Origin: Kosakonia sp. SMBL-WEM22
Lineage (GTDB): Bacteria; Pseudomonadota; Gammaproteobacteria; Enterobacterales; Enterobacteriaceae
Length of the DNA: 64,000 bases
Assembly (NCBI RefSeq): GCF_014490785.1
Contig: NZ_CP051488.1
Coordinates: forward strand, 4,154,001-4,218,000
Direction: 5' to 3'
Positions 28,175 through 37,446 of the stretch are shown one piece after another. Positions within the stretch are counted from its first letter, which is position 1, and the number at the start of each line of letters is the position of its first letter. The notes beneath the pieces were generated by a model that was given only the letters and a program-made list of their open reading frames with translations, was not told where the DNA came from and searched no databases. A program made the position numbers and the translations under genes.

Positions 28175-29281
28175 TTACAGCAATTTCCGCTGGTGCATCG
28201 CGTGGCGCAATAAGACGACGCCAGAGGAGATAACGCCACCAAGAATGATGGCCAGCGCCATGATAATCGCTCTACCCGGCCCATCTTTTTTCATCGGCAG
28301 CGACGGCGAAAGTTGATATTTGAAGGGGGAAAACTCCACATCTTTAATATCAAGTTGTTGCAACTGCGCCAGCGTGTATTCACGGTTACGGAAATCAGCA
28401 TTCAGCTCGGTGAAATCTTTCATCGACTGCTCAATACGCAGTTTTTCCGAGATACCATCCGCACCGAGCGCGATGGAGAAGTCCGGGTCATCCTTTACCG
28501 CCTGGCCGTTGCTATAGACCGGACGTTTGATGCCCGCGGCATTCGCCACTTCGAGGGAGTAATTCAGGCGTTTCAAATTCGCATCATGCTTCGTAGCAAT
28601 ACGCGCGCGATCCATCTCCAGCACGTTCTTTTCAAAACTCTTCTTCAGCTCAACATCATTGCGCAGCGTAGCCAGTGTCTCATTGATTACTTTGGCGCTA
28701 ATAAAATCGATGTAGCCTTTCAGTACCTGCTGGGCGTCCTCCGCCGTAGGCGCGGTAAAGCTGAGCGTCCAGGAGGCATACGGCGTGTTATCAGCACTCG
28801 CCTGTTTTGCGTTGTTGGTTGCTTTGATCTTTTCGGTCAGCAGCGTCAGCGCGCGGCGTAGCTCATATTGATCGAGGTTATTCTCTTCCAGCTTGCCCAG
28901 CACCAGCGGAGAGCTGGCGAGAAACTCCTCTTTCAGAGACTGAGAGGTGAATTTCTTCAGAAACAGGTTATAGACGTCGCTTTGTGAAATAGACGTTTTC
29001 ACGTCAAGAACCTGTAGCGTCATGAGCGCTCTCTGCAGCTCCGCCCACTGGATACGCTCTGCCGGAGTGATCTCCGCCTGGCTAGTCCATTTTTGTGGCA
29101 ATAATGCAGCGATAAAAAAGCCAACAACAGCGAACAGTACAACTGTGCCGATAATGAGCTTTTTACCTCGCCATAACAGGCTAATCAGATAAATCAGGTC
29201 GATCTCGTTATTTTTAAAGGAAAGGGCGGAATCTTCATAAAATGAAGCGTCGCCTTTCGGCTGTATATTTATTGATGACAT
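28175..29281 (-). CDS. fepE: FepE, Wzz-type O-antigen chain-length regulator
   Basis: A 368-residue inner-membrane polysaccharide copolymerase. TM1 lies at about residues 38-60 and TM2 at about 335-358, with the long periplasmic coiled-coil region between and the proline-rich FKYQLSPSLPMKKDGPGRA before TM2. The sequence follows E. coli FepE closely (for example GQAVKDDPDFSI), which sets very long O-antigen chains. In E. coli fepE is in the enterobactin region; here it is alone between hemW and yggN. The ATG at 29281 is preferred over a GTG 26 codons upstream because MSSINI matches the family start. Confidence 0.88.
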   Translation of the reverse strand: MSSINIQPKGDASFYEDSALSFKNNEIDLIYLISLLWRGKKLIIGTVVLFAVVGFFIAALLPQKWTSQAEITPAERIQWAELQRALMTLQVLDVKTSISQSDVYNLFLKKFTSQSLKEEFLASSPLVLGKLEENNLDQYELRRALTLLTEKIKATNNAKQASADNTPYASWTLSFTAPTAEDAQQVLKGYIDFISAKVINETLATLRNDVELKKSFEKNVLEMDRARIATKHDANLKRLNYSLEVANAAGIKRPVYSNGQAVKDDPDFSIALGADGISEKLRIEQSMKDFTELNADFRNREYTLAQLQQLDIKDVEFSPFKYQLSPSLPMKKDGPGRAIIMALAIILGGVISSGVVLLRHAMHQRKLL

Positions 29282-29570
29282 AGGAGTATTTATGAAGAAA
29301 TCATATCCGTGATTTGAGGCGGCGATATTAGCATCAACAAGAACATTCTGAAAGTACACAAATCATGAACAACTCAAATAATCGACAAATCACTTAAGTA
29401 AACCCTAAATTTTGGTAGGCCAAAAAGGAGAATTAACTCTTGCCTTTGTGAATAAAAGCTTATGGATAAATTTAAACTGGCTCTGCAAGATTTATTAAAT
29501 AAACGATAAATGATTGTTACTTAATAGGCAGCAATAAGGGAGAGGGAATAATTATATATCGCGTTGAAAG

Positions 29571-29595
29571 GGCCTTTGGTCGATGACAAAAGGCC
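29571..29595 (-). terminator. Hairpin downstream of yggN
   Basis: On the minus strand GGCCTTTTGTCATCGACCAAAGGCC forms an 11-base stem with one mismatch shortly after the yggN stop; no clear T-run follows. The interval 29282-29606 also holds the AT-rich fepE promoter region; I see no further gene. Confidence 0.5.
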
Positions 29596-29606
29596 ACGGT
29601 AGCGCA

Positions 29607-30323
29607 TTACTTAAGTGATGAGGTTAACGCTTTGCGGCTCTCTTCGAGGGAAACCACACGCTGACAGACATCTTTGCCAAACTGCTGGAAATCAGCTTCC
29701 TGATTTTTCCATTCGTTCTGGATAGCGGTTTGTAAACCACCGAGGTTACCGAGCACATTCTGCAATGGGTTACCGCCGCTTTTCATTACTGCTTTCGCAC
29801 CCATTTCATTAATGCTGTCCTGCAGAATGCCGCCCATAGCCTGGTTGACTAACTGCTGACCATCGGCGCGAACCTGTTCAATCGCCTTATAGTGGAAGGT
29901 CAGGCCGTCGCTGCGATGTTCAATGATGCGGTTCATCTGCTCTTTAAGCTGCGCATCGAGTTTGGTGAGGCGGTTACGCATGCTGCTGCTCTCCCCCACC
30001 TCTTTAACGATGATCTTATCCAGCGCAATACGGTTCTTCTCTACGCGAGTCAGCGCACCGTTGTCGATCCACGGCAGGGCGCTGCGCAGCTCAGCCTGGT
30101 AATCTTTCGCCTGCTCGCGCTGGGCGGCGCTAAGCGATGGCTGTTTGCCGTTAAACATCACATTACCCTCTGGCGTGATCACCAGATTGCCGTTCTCGCC
30201 CTTCACCTGAACGGTTTGCGGGCTGATAATCACATCATCGCGCGGCGTGACGCTGCACTGATAATCTGCCTGCGCCGCGAAAGCTGTAAGGGTGAGCGTT
30301 GCCGCCAGCAGCGTTTTACGCAT
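29607..30323 (-). CDS. yggN: YggN, DUF2884 periplasmic protein
   Basis: A 238-residue protein with a signal peptide (MRKTLLAATLTLTAFAAQA) and a DUF2884 body with two cysteines (YQCSVTP near the start and GKDVCQRVV near the end). Function unknown. The open frame extends 64 codons upstream, but the ATG at 30323 starts the signal peptide and is preceded by AGGAG. It lies downstream of yggL on the same strand. Confidence 0.92.
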   Translation of the reverse strand: MRKTLLAATLTLTAFAAQADYQCSVTPRDDVIISPQTVQVKGENGNLVITPEGNVMFNGKQPSLSAAQREQAKDYQAELRSALPWIDNGALTRVEKNRIALDKIIVKEVGESSSMRNRLTKLDAQLKEQMNRIIEHRSDGLTFHYKAIEQVRADGQQLVNQAMGGILQDSINEMGAKAVMKSGGNPLQNVLGNLGGLQTAIQNEWKNQEADFQQFGKDVCQRVVSLEESRKALTSSLK

Positions 30324-30379
30324 TGTATAAACTCCTGTAGAGACAAAATGGGCCAGCAGATGCTGGCCCTTATGTTTGT

Positions 30380-30706
30380 TTAGTCCCACCAAACGTCGAA
30401 AAGTTCGCTGGTACGTACCGCTTCGAGCTTCTGCTCCTCCAGCCACTTGCGCACAAGAGCCTGATGCTCTTCGGTACATTTGCCAATCTCTTGCAGGCAG
30501 ATTAACCCCTCCCACGCCAGATAGCCGCTGCCATCGAACGCCAGTTTATTCGGCGCAATCACCTGCTGGATGAAGTTATCAACGGTGCTGTCGATCTGCT
30601 CTTCCGTTGTGCCTTCCGGGAAACGCCACGCGACGGAGAAACCCACTTCCTGAAATTCGTCGATATGCATTTTTTTACGCAAGCGACGGCTGCGGTTCTT
30701 TGCCAT
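30380..30706 (-). CDS. yggL: YggL, DUF469 ribosome-associated protein
   Basis: A 108-residue basic-N-terminus protein (MAKNRSRRLRKKMHIDEFQ) with the conserved C-terminal TSELFDVWWD. E. coli YggL associates with the 50S subunit. The start codon overlaps the trmB stop by one base (TAATG), so the two are coupled. Confidence 0.95.
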   Translation of the reverse strand: MAKNRSRRLRKKMHIDEFQEVGFSVAWRFPEGTTEEQIDSTVDNFIQQVIAPNKLAFDGSGYLAWEGLICLQEIGKCTEEHQALVRKWLEEQKLEAVRTSELFDVWWD

Positions 30707-31425
30707 TATTTCACCCTCTCGAACATTAAGTCCCATACACCGTGACCAAGACGGTGGCCACGCTGTTCAAATTTCGTTACCGGGCGCGATTCCGGGCGCG
30801 GCACATAGTCGTTGCTGGCTGACAGGTTTTTATAGCCGTCGATGGAGTTCATCACCTCCAGCATATGTTCAGCATAGGCTTCCCAGTCGGTCGCCATATG
30901 GAACACGCCGCCCAGCTTGAGCTTGCTCTTCACCAGCTCGGCAAAGGGTACCTGCACAATACGGCGCTTATTATGACGCGCTTTATGCCACGGGTCCGGG
31001 AAAAAGAGTTGCACCATGTTTAAGGCGTTGTCCGGGATCATGGTGTGCAGCACTTCTACCGCGTCATGGCACATCACGCGCAGGTTCTCGACGCCCTCTT
31101 CGTGAGCGGAAGAGAGGCAAGCACCGACGCCCGGCGAGTGTACTTCAATGCCGAGGAAATCCTGCTCCGGGCGGGTTTTCGCCATTTCGACCAGCGAAGC
31201 GCCCATGCCGAAACCGATCTCCAGCGTTACCGGCGCGCTACGACCAAACAGCGCGGTAAAGTCGAGCGGCTGTTCGGTAAACTCAACGCCCTTCACCGGC
31301 CAGTAATTGTCCAGCGCATGCTGCTGACCCTTTGTCAGACGCCCCTGGCGACGGACAAAGCTACGAATGCGGCGCAGCGGGCGGCCATTTTCATCAAATT
31401 CCGGTGAAATGACGTCGTTATTCAT
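30706..31425 (-). CDS. trmB: TrmB, tRNA (guanine-N7)-methyltransferase
   Basis: A 239-residue Rossmann-fold methyltransferase that forms m7G46 in tRNA. SAM motif I LEIGFGMGASLVEMA (about residues 70-84), VHSPGVGACL and the catalytic-site FFPDPWHKARHNKRR (about 141-155) are present. The ATG at 31425 gives the E. coli length. Divergent from mutY. Confidence 0.97.
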   Translation of the reverse strand: MNNDVISPEFDENGRPLRRIRSFVRRQGRLTKGQQHALDNYWPVKGVEFTEQPLDFTALFGRSAPVTLEIGFGMGASLVEMAKTRPEQDFLGIEVHSPGVGACLSSAHEEGVENLRVMCHDAVEVLHTMIPDNALNMVQLFFPDPWHKARHNKRRIVQVPFAELVKSKLKLGGVFHMATDWEAYAEHMLEVMNSIDGYKNLSASNDYVPRPESRPVTKFEQRGHRLGHGVWDLMFERVK

Positions 31426-31566
31426 AAGTTTTCTGCTCGTGAGAGTGTTCAGGAAACGGGCATTATCCAAAGATCATGGCATGATGCAAGCACCGGAAAG
31501 TTCCGGTTTACAGTGCAACGCCGCTGTGCTGCAATCGTCGCCCCTGATAAAGCGATTCTGGTGACC

Positions 31567-32640
31567 ATGCAAGCGTCTCAATTCTCAGCCCAGGTTCTGG
31601 ACTGGTACGACAAATTCGGGCGGAAAACCCTGCCCTGGCAAATTGAAAAGACGCCCTACAAAGTATGGCTGTCAGAAGTGATGTTGCAACAAACCCAGGT
31701 CGCAACGGTGATCCCCTATTTTGAGCGCTTTATGGCGCGCTTCCCGACGGTGACCGATTTAGCCAACGCGCCGCTGGATGAAGTGCTGCATCTGTGGACC
31801 GGGCTCGGTTACTACGCCCGCGCGCGCAACCTGCATAAAGCCGCGCAGCAGGTCGCCACGCTGCACCATGGCCGTTTTCCTGAAACCTTTGACGAAGTCG
31901 CCGCCCTGCCGGGCGTTGGCCGCTCAACGGCGGGCGCGATCCTCTCTTTATCACTCGGTAAGCACTTTCCCATTCTCGATGGCAACGTGAAGCGCGTGCT
32001 CGCCCGCTGTTATGCGGTAGCCGGCTGGCCAGGTAAGAAAGAGGTGGAGAAACGCCTGTGGGAGATAAGCGAGCAGGTGACGCCAGCAAAAGGCGTCGAG
32101 CGCTTTAACCAGGCGATGATGGATCTTGGCGCCATGGTCTGTACCCGCTCAAAGCCGAAGTGTGAACTCTGCCCGCTGCAAAGCGGCTGTATCGCTTACG
32201 CCACGCACAGCTGGAGCAGCTATCCGGGTAAAAAGCCGAAGCAGACTCTGCCTGTGCGCACCGGTTATCTGCTGCTGATGGAGCATGAGGGTGCGGTCTA
32301 CCTTGAGCAGCGCCCGCCGAGCGGCCTGTGGGGCGGCCTCTTCTGCTTCCCGCAGTTTAGCGATGAAGCGGCGCTGCGCGACTGGCTGGCGCAAAGAGAG
32401 ATTAGCGCGGATACTCTCAGCCAACTTGTCGCGTTCCGCCATACTTTTAGCCATTTCCACCTCGATATTGTGCCGATGTGGCTTCCTGTGTCCTCCTTTG
32501 CCGCATGCATGGATGAAGGCGCAGGTCTTTGGTATAACTTAGCGCAACCGCCATCCGTCGGTCTGGCGGCTCCGGTGGAACGCCTGATACAGCAATTACG
32601 CGCCGAAGCAGCCTTGCGCAGCGCGCAGAAAGAGGAGTGA
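31567..32640 (+). CDS. mutY: MutY, adenine DNA glycosylase
   Basis: A 357-residue base-excision glycosylase that removes adenine opposite 8-oxoguanine. The helix-hairpin-helix and GPD-type loop LPGVGRSTAGAI with the catalytic aspartate in FPILDGNVKRV (about 132-142), the four-cysteine cluster CELCPLQSGC preceded by CTRSKPKC, and a C-terminal NUDIX-like 8-oxoG recognition domain are visible. It is followed by yggX two bases after its stop. Confidence 0.97.
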   Translation: MQASQFSAQVLDWYDKFGRKTLPWQIEKTPYKVWLSEVMLQQTQVATVIPYFERFMARFPTVTDLANAPLDEVLHLWTGLGYYARARNLHKAAQQVATLHHGRFPETFDEVAALPGVGRSTAGAILSLSLGKHFPILDGNVKRVLARCYAVAGWPGKKEVEKRLWEISEQVTPAKGVERFNQAMMDLGAMVCTRSKPKCELCPLQSGCIAYATHSWSSYPGKKPKQTLPVRTGYLLLMEHEGAVYLEQRPPSGLWGGLFCFPQFSDEAALRDWLAQREISADTLSQLVAFRHTFSHFHLDIVPMWLPVSSFAACMDEGAGLWYNLAQPPSVGLAAPVERLIQQLRAEAALRSAQKEE

Positions 32641-32642
32641 TT

Positions 32643-32918
32643 ATGAGCAGAACCATTTTTTGTACCTTCCTGCAACGCGAAGCGGAAGGGCAAGACTTCC
32701 AGCTCTATCCGGGCGACCTGGGTAAACGCATTTACAACGAGATCTCGAAAGAGGCCTGGAAGCAGTGGCAGCAGAAGCAGACGATGCTGATCAATGAGAA
32801 GAAACTTAACATGATGAACGCCGAGCACCGTAAATTGCTGGAGGAGGAGATGGTCAACTTCCTGTTTGAAGGCAAAGACGTGCACATTGAAGGCTACACG
32901 CCACAAGAAAAAAAATAG
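32643..32918 (+). CDS. yggX: YggX, Fe(II)-trafficking protein
   Basis: A 91-residue protein of the YggX family. MSRTIFCTFLQREAEG at the start carries the conserved cysteine; the helical core and MVNFLFEGKDV segment are typical. It protects iron-sulphur clusters from oxidation. Placed directly after mutY, whose product has an iron-sulphur cluster. Under SoxRS control in E. coli. Confidence 0.97.
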   Translation: MSRTIFCTFLQREAEGQDFQLYPGDLGKRIYNEISKEAWKQWQQKQTMLINEKKLNMMNAEHRKLLEEEMVNFLFEGKDVHIEGYTPQEKK

Positions 32919-33022
32919 GCGTCGTGGTTTAAACCTGCCGGCAGTGCCATAAATCCAGGGAAGGCATTGCCGGTTCGCGAGCGTCTCAGGCGCTGTAATC
33001 AAACACAACTGCATCCGGAATG

Positions 33023-34105
33023 ATGAAAAAATTTTTAGCGCTAGCGATGATCGCGCCACTGTTGATCTCTTGTTCCAGCTCTAATAAATCCGGCGAAGAC
33101 TACAACGAAGCCTGGATCAAAGACACTAACGGTTTTGACATTTTGATGGGCCAGTTCGCCCACAATATTGAGAATTTATGGGGCTTTAACGAAGTACTGA
33201 TCGCAGGCCCGAAGGATTACGTTAAGTATACCGATCAGTACCAGACGCGAAGCCACATCAACTTTGATGAAGGGACGATTACCGTCGAGACCATTTCGGC
33301 GACCGATCCGGCGGCGCATCTGCGCGCGGCGATCGTCAAAACGCTGTTGATGGGCGACGATCCCGGCTCTATCGATCTCTACTCCGATACTGACGATATC
33401 ACCATTTCCAGGCAGCCCTTCCTCTATGGCCAGGTGCTGGATAACAACGGCGAAGCGATTCGCTGGCAGTGGCGCGCGGAAAAATATGCCGATTATCTGC
33501 TGCAAACGCGGCTGCAAACCCGCACCAGCGGCATTCGCGTCATCTCCAGCATCACCATCAATCTGGTGCCGAACCACCTCGATAAACGTGCGCATAAATA
33601 TATGGGTATGGTGCGCAAAGCGTCGCATAAGTATGGCGTTGAGGAGTCGTTGATTCTGGCCATTATGCAGACGGAATCCTCCTTTAACCCCTATGCGGTA
33701 AGCCGCTCCGACGCGCTCGGTTTGATGCAGGTAGTGCAGCACAGCGCCGGGAAAGATGTCTTCCGCGCACAGGGGAAATCCGGCACGCCGGACCGCAGCT
33801 ATCTCTTCGATCCGCAGAGCAATATTGATACCGGCACCGCTTACCTGGCGATGCTTAACAATATTTACCTTGCTGGTATCAGCAACCCGACCTCACGGCG
33901 TTATGCGGTGATCACCGCCTATAACGGCGGCGCGGGCAGCGTACTGCGCGTCTTCTCGGCGGATAAAGTGCAGGCGGCGAATATCATCAACACCATGTCG
34001 CCGGGTGATGTGTATGAAACGCTCACCACGCGCCACCCTTCTGCCGAATCGCGGCGCTATCTCTATAAAGTAAACTCCGCGCAGAAAACCTACCGCCGGA
34101 ATTAA
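33023..34105 (+). CDS. mltC: MltC, membrane-bound lytic murein transglycosylase C
   Basis: A 360-residue outer-membrane lipoprotein. The lipobox LLISC gives the lipidated cysteine at about residue 17. The SLT domain follows a DUF3393 N-domain: catalytic glutamate in AIMQTESSFNPYAVS (about residues 212-226), GLMQVVQ and the AYNGGAGSVLRVF segment. It cleaves peptidoglycan glycosidic bonds. The ATG three bases earlier (33020) is an equal alternative. Confidence 0.95.
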   Translation: MKKFLALAMIAPLLISCSSSNKSGEDYNEAWIKDTNGFDILMGQFAHNIENLWGFNEVLIAGPKDYVKYTDQYQTRSHINFDEGTITVETISATDPAAHLRAAIVKTLLMGDDPGSIDLYSDTDDITISRQPFLYGQVLDNNGEAIRWQWRAEKYADYLLQTRLQTRTSGIRVISSITINLVPNHLDKRAHKYMGMVRKASHKYGVEESLILAIMQTESSFNPYAVSRSDALGLMQVVQHSAGKDVFRAQGKSGTPDRSYLFDPQSNIDTGTAYLAMLNNIYLAGISNPTSRRYAVITAYNGGAGSVLRVFSADKVQAANIINTMSPGDVYETLTTRHPSAESRRYLYKVNSAQKTYRRN

Positions 34106-34120
34106 CGCCATTGCGGTTTA

Positions 34121-34150
34121 TGCCTTTTTACCTTCGCGGGTAAAAGGGCA
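34121..34150 (+). terminator. Hairpin after mltC
   Basis: TGCCTTTTTACC / GGTAAAAGGGCA form an imperfect stem with TTCGCG loop 15 bases after the mltC stop; T-run weak. Confidence 0.5.
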
Positions 34151-34190
34151 TAAGCCCGTCTTCTGGCCCTCGCAATCGGTTGCGCAAAAG

Positions 34191-34206
34191 CGTGATCAAG
34201 ATCACT
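34191..34206. promoter_or_regulatory. CRP site upstream of nupG
   Basis: CGTGATCAAGATCACT is a TGTGA-N6-TCACA type palindrome with one mismatch in each half, about 145 bases before the nupG start. nupG in E. coli is under CRP, CytR and DeoR control; the other operators were not clear by eye. Confidence 0.6.
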
Positions 34207-34349
34207 TAATAAGAATGCAATCAGACGAAGATTGCATTTTTCTGTCGCACGTAACAAACAACGCCGCCGCAAAGTGATAAAGTGCCGCCGAAATTCGCAG
34301 TATATCTGCCCATTACAACGACAACCGTCTCCTTTGCGAGGAAATTAGC

Positions 34350-35603
34350 ATGAATCTTAAGCTGCAGCTGAAAGTCATCATCTTTCTGCAGTTCTGCCTG
34401 TGGGGCAGTTGGCTGACGACACTTGGCTCTTATATGATCGTGACCCTGAAATTTCAGGGCGCGGAAGTCGGCGCGGTCTACAGCTCCCTTGGAATCGCCT
34501 CGCTGTTTATGCCAACGCTTTTAGGCATCGTCGCCGATAAGTGGCTCAGCGCGAAATGGGTTTATGCCCTCTGCCATTTGGTCGGTGCCATCACGCTGTT
34601 TATTGCCGCAGGCGTCACCACGCCAGGCGCGATGTTTGCCATTATTCTGCTCAACTCGCTGGCCTATATGCCGACCCTGAGCCTGGTGAACTCTATCTCC
34701 TATTTCCGCCTTAAGTCCGCCGGGCACGATATCGTCACCGATTTCCCGCCAATTCGTATCTGGGGCACCATCGGCTTTATCCTCGCGATGTGGGCGGTAA
34801 GCTTCTCCGGCTTTGAGTTAAGCCATATGCAGCTCTATATTGGCGCCGCGCTGTCGCTGCTGCTGAGCGTGCTTGCGCTGACGTTGCCGCACATTCCGGT
34901 GGCAAACAGCAAGCAAAAGCAGACCTGGGTCGAGATGCTCGGCCTGAATGCCTTTGCGCTGTATAAAAACAAACGTATGGCGATCTTCTTTATCTTCTCT
35001 ATGCTGCTGGGCGCAGAGTTGCAGATCACCAATATGTTCGGCAACACCTTCCTGCACAGCTTCGACTCTAATCCACTGTTCGCTAACAGCTTTATCGTTA
35101 CCCATGCGTCGGTAATGATGTCGATTTCACAGATTTCGGAAACCGTCTTTATCCTCGCCATTCCGTTCTTCCTGAGCCGTTACGGCATTAAGAACGTCAT
35201 GATGATCAGTATTCTCGCCTGGGTACTGCGCTTTGGTCTGTTCGCCTACGGCGATCCGACGCCATTCGGTACCGTGCTGCTGGTGCTGTCGATGATCGTG
35301 TACGGTTGCGCCTTCGACTTCTTCAATATCTCCGGCTCGGTGTTTGTTGAGAAAGAGGTGAGCCCGGAAATTCGCGCCAGCGCACAGGGTATGCTGCTGA
35401 TGATGACCAACGGCTTCGGCTGTATCCTCGGTGGTATGGTGAGCGGCAAAGTGGTAGAGATGTACACCACCGCCGGCATTACAGACTGGAAAACCGTGTG
35501 GCTCATCTTCGCCGGTTACTCGCTGGTGCTGGCCGTCGCCTTCGTGATGCTGTTTAAATACAAACATGTGCGAGAGCCATCTGGCGTGACGCAGAAAGCG
35601 TAA
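34350..35603 (+). CDS. nupG: NupG, nucleoside-proton symporter
   Basis: A 417-residue inner-membrane transporter of the nucleoside:H+ symporter family (MFS) with twelve hydrophobic segments, starting MNLKLQLKVIIFLQFCLWGSWLTT (read in two parts). It imports purine and pyrimidine nucleosides. A GCGAGGAAAT ribosome site precedes the ATG and a terminator follows the stop. In E. coli the next gene is speC; here the citrate cluster lies between. Confidence 0.97.
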   Translation: MNLKLQLKVIIFLQFCLWGSWLTTLGSYMIVTLKFQGAEVGAVYSSLGIASLFMPTLLGIVADKWLSAKWVYALCHLVGAITLFIAAGVTTPGAMFAIILLNSLAYMPTLSLVNSISYFRLKSAGHDIVTDFPPIRIWGTIGFILAMWAVSFSGFELSHMQLYIGAALSLLLSVLALTLPHIPVANSKQKQTWVEMLGLNAFALYKNKRMAIFFIFSMLLGAELQITNMFGNTFLHSFDSNPLFANSFIVTHASVMMSISQISETVFILAIPFFLSRYGIKNVMMISILAWVLRFGLFAYGDPTPFGTVLLVLSMIVYGCAFDFFNISGSVFVEKEVSPEIRASAQGMLLMMTNGFGCILGGMVSGKVVEMYTTAGITDWKTVWLIFAGYSLVLAVAFVMLFKYKHVREPSGVTQKA

Positions 35604-35610
35604 ACAGAAA

Positions 35611-35635
35611 ACCCGGCCTGAGCGCCGGGTTTTTT
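35611..35635 (+). terminator. Intrinsic terminator of nupG
   Basis: ACCCGGCCTGAGCGCCGGGT followed by TTTTT, eight bases after the nupG stop. Confidence 0.92.
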
Positions 35636-35639
35636 ATCG

Positions 35640-36080
35640 GTATTGTTTGGTAGCCTGATAAGCGAAGTTTTTGTTGGTCTGATAAGCGCAGTTTTTGTAG
35701 GCCTGATAAGCGCAGCGCCATCAGGCATTTGCACCCATTGCCGGATGGCGGCGATGCCTTATCCGGCCTACATAACACCGCCATCGGGCATTACCCCCAT
35801 CGCCGGATGGCGGCGATGCCTTATCCGGCCTACATAACACCGCCATCGGGCATTACCACTCATCGCCGGATGGCGGTGATGCCTTATCCGGCCTACAAAA
35901 CACCGCCATCAGGCATTGCCACCGATTGCCGGATGGCGGCGTTGCCTTATCCGGCCTACATAACACCGCCATCAGGCATTACCACGCATCGCCGGATGGC
36001 GGCGATGCCTTATCCGGCCTACATAACACCGCCGTCAGGCATTGCCACTCATCGCCGGATGGCGGCGATGCCTTATCCGG
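35640..36080. repeat. Tandem 63-bp REP (BIME-type) array
   Basis: Six copies of GCCTTATCCGG begin at 35756, 35818, 35881, 35944, 36007 and 36070, that is with periods 62, 63, 63, 63 and 63. Each unit holds a GCCGGATGGCGGCGATGCC-TTATCCGGCCTACA REP palindrome and an ACACCGCCATC(A/G)GGCATT spacer carrying the inverted REP core. Three shorter inverted cores (CTGATAAGCG) precede it at 35655-35715. Such BIMEs can bind DNA gyrase, IHF or Pol I and stabilise mRNA. The reading frame through it is an artefact of the 63-base (21-codon) period. It separates convergent nupG and citG. Confidence 0.93.
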
Positions 36081-36098
36081 TCCGGGTAACAGCGTTGG

Positions 36099-36929
36099 TT
36101 ACGGGATCATCGCCAGCACATACGCCACCGCCAGCAGATCGGCGCTGCCACCGGGGCTTAAATGCCGCGCAATCAACGCCTGGTCCATCTGGCGTAAATC
36201 ATCCCTCTCCCAGCCGGTGGTTAATAGCTGCTGCGCATAATCCTGCACATAACGCAGCCCGGCCATACCGCCGCGCGACACGAGGTTACTGTCGCAATTT
36301 ACCGCCATCAGCCTGAGCAGCGCATTCTGCAAACGGCGCTCCCCCTGCTCCTGCTGCCAGAAGGGCAACACCGCCCGGCGTACGGTGATAAACCCCTGCT
36401 CCGCCTCGCCGCGCGCGCCGGTCAGGCCATAGTCGCGAAACTGCTTTTCCCCCGCGGTGATCGCCTGCGCCCGCCCGGCAAGCTCGCGCGCCACCAGCCC
36501 GCGGCAGATCGCGCTCACCTCATCACAAAGCGCATCTGCGCTCAGTTGCCAACCCAGCCCCCGCAGCCGCCCGGCGGCAAAAGACAGCATTCCGAGGGAG
36601 AAGATGCCGCCTTTATGTGTGTTTACCCCATCAGTGGCGGCAAACATCGCCTGCTCGCAGGCAATCCCCATCGGTCGAATTAGCCGTAACTGCGCCGACG
36701 CAGGTTTATGGGCATGGTCAAAACCCGCCTGCTCGAAGCGAGCAAACCACGGCGTAATGGCGTCAATGCTGGCGAGAAACAGGGCGTAATCCATATCGCG
36801 GTGCGCACCGCTGTTCGCCCTGTCCACCAGCCCCGGCTTCGGGGTGAGATCCAGCTCGAGGCGCAGCGCCCGCGCCGCCAGCGCAGGCACAAATGCCACG
36901 GCAGGTTTAGTCGCGGGTAAACCAGCCAT
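36099..36929 (-). CDS. citG: CitG, triphosphoribosyl-dephospho-CoA synthase
   Basis: A 276-residue protein that makes the precursor of the citrate lyase prosthetic group from ATP and dephospho-CoA. Family motifs are LTPKPGLVDRANSGAHRDMD (about residues 28-47), THKGGIFSLG (about 104-113) and DSNLVSRGG. It is a separate gene, not fused to CitX, and its start overlaps the citX 3' end by 23 bases, so it ends the minus-strand citrate operon. Confidence 0.95.
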   Translation of the reverse strand: MAGLPATKPAVAFVPALAARALRLELDLTPKPGLVDRANSGAHRDMDYALFLASIDAITPWFARFEQAGFDHAHKPASAQLRLIRPMGIACEQAMFAATDGVNTHKGGIFSLGMLSFAAGRLRGLGWQLSADALCDEVSAICRGLVARELAGRAQAITAGEKQFRDYGLTGARGEAEQGFITVRRAVLPFWQQEQGERRLQNALLRLMAVNCDSNLVSRGGMAGLRYVQDYAQQLLTTGWERDDLRQMDQALIARHLSPGGSADLLAVAYVLAMIP

Positions 36930-37446
36930 TGATCAGCCCCTCAACGCGGCTCACCACTTCATCCAGCGGATGACGGCGGGAGCGGGCGCAGTTGTGCGCC
37001 GGTTCATCGCACACCAGACAGCGGCGGGTGCTGCGATCCAGTGAATGGCGGCCCACCTGGCCATTTTGCGGGCAGAAGATATCAAAATCCCACAGCCTGC
37101 CGAGCGGGTGGGTCTGCTCCAGCTCAATGCACTGCGCCTTTATTTCCGCCGCCGGATGAGCGACACACCACATCGCTTCCGCGCCGGTCGGCAACCACAG
37201 CACCTGGCGGTCGAGCGTCTGCCAGCCACGCTGCCACAGCATCTGGTCGCAGGCCTGCAGCGCCACGCCCATGGTGTTGCGATAGCGCATCGTATCTTTC
37301 ACCGCGCCCGGCGTAACCAGCGTCAGGGAGATAATCGGTTGCTGATAGTGGCGAAGCCAGTCAGCCTGGCGCGCGGCGCGCTTCTCTTTCGCCGCCAGTA
37401 GCGCCTCAAGGCTGACACCCACACGTTCAGGGGTCATGGTGGTCAT
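36907..37446 (-). CDS. citX: CitX, holo-citrate lyase synthase
   Basis: A 179-residue apo-citrate lyase phosphoribosyl-dephospho-CoA transferase, which attaches the prosthetic group to CitD. The family segment SLTLVTPGAVKDT, GRLWDFDIFC (about 117-126), RSTRRCLVCDEPAHNCARSR (about 138-157) are visible. The start overlaps the citF stop (ATGA). Confidence 0.94.
   Translation of the reverse strand: MTTMTPERVGVSLEALLAAKEKRAARQADWLRHYQQPIISLTLVTPGAVKDTMRYRNTMGVALQACDQMLWQRGWQTLDRQVLWLPTGAEAMWCVAHPAAEIKAQCIELEQTHPLGRLWDFDIFCPQNGQVGRHSLDRSTRRCLVCDEPAHNCARSRRHPLDEVVSRVEGLINGWFTRD

Noticed and set aside
35740..36080. Possible CRISPR array
   Set aside because: Units are wholly repeated, with no unique spacers, and are palindromic REP sequences; no cas genes.
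35729..36316. Open reading frame of 195 residues with repeated PDGGDALSGLHNTA-like units
   Set aside because: It is the translation of the 63-bp REP array; period divisible by three keeps the frame open. Not a repeat protein.
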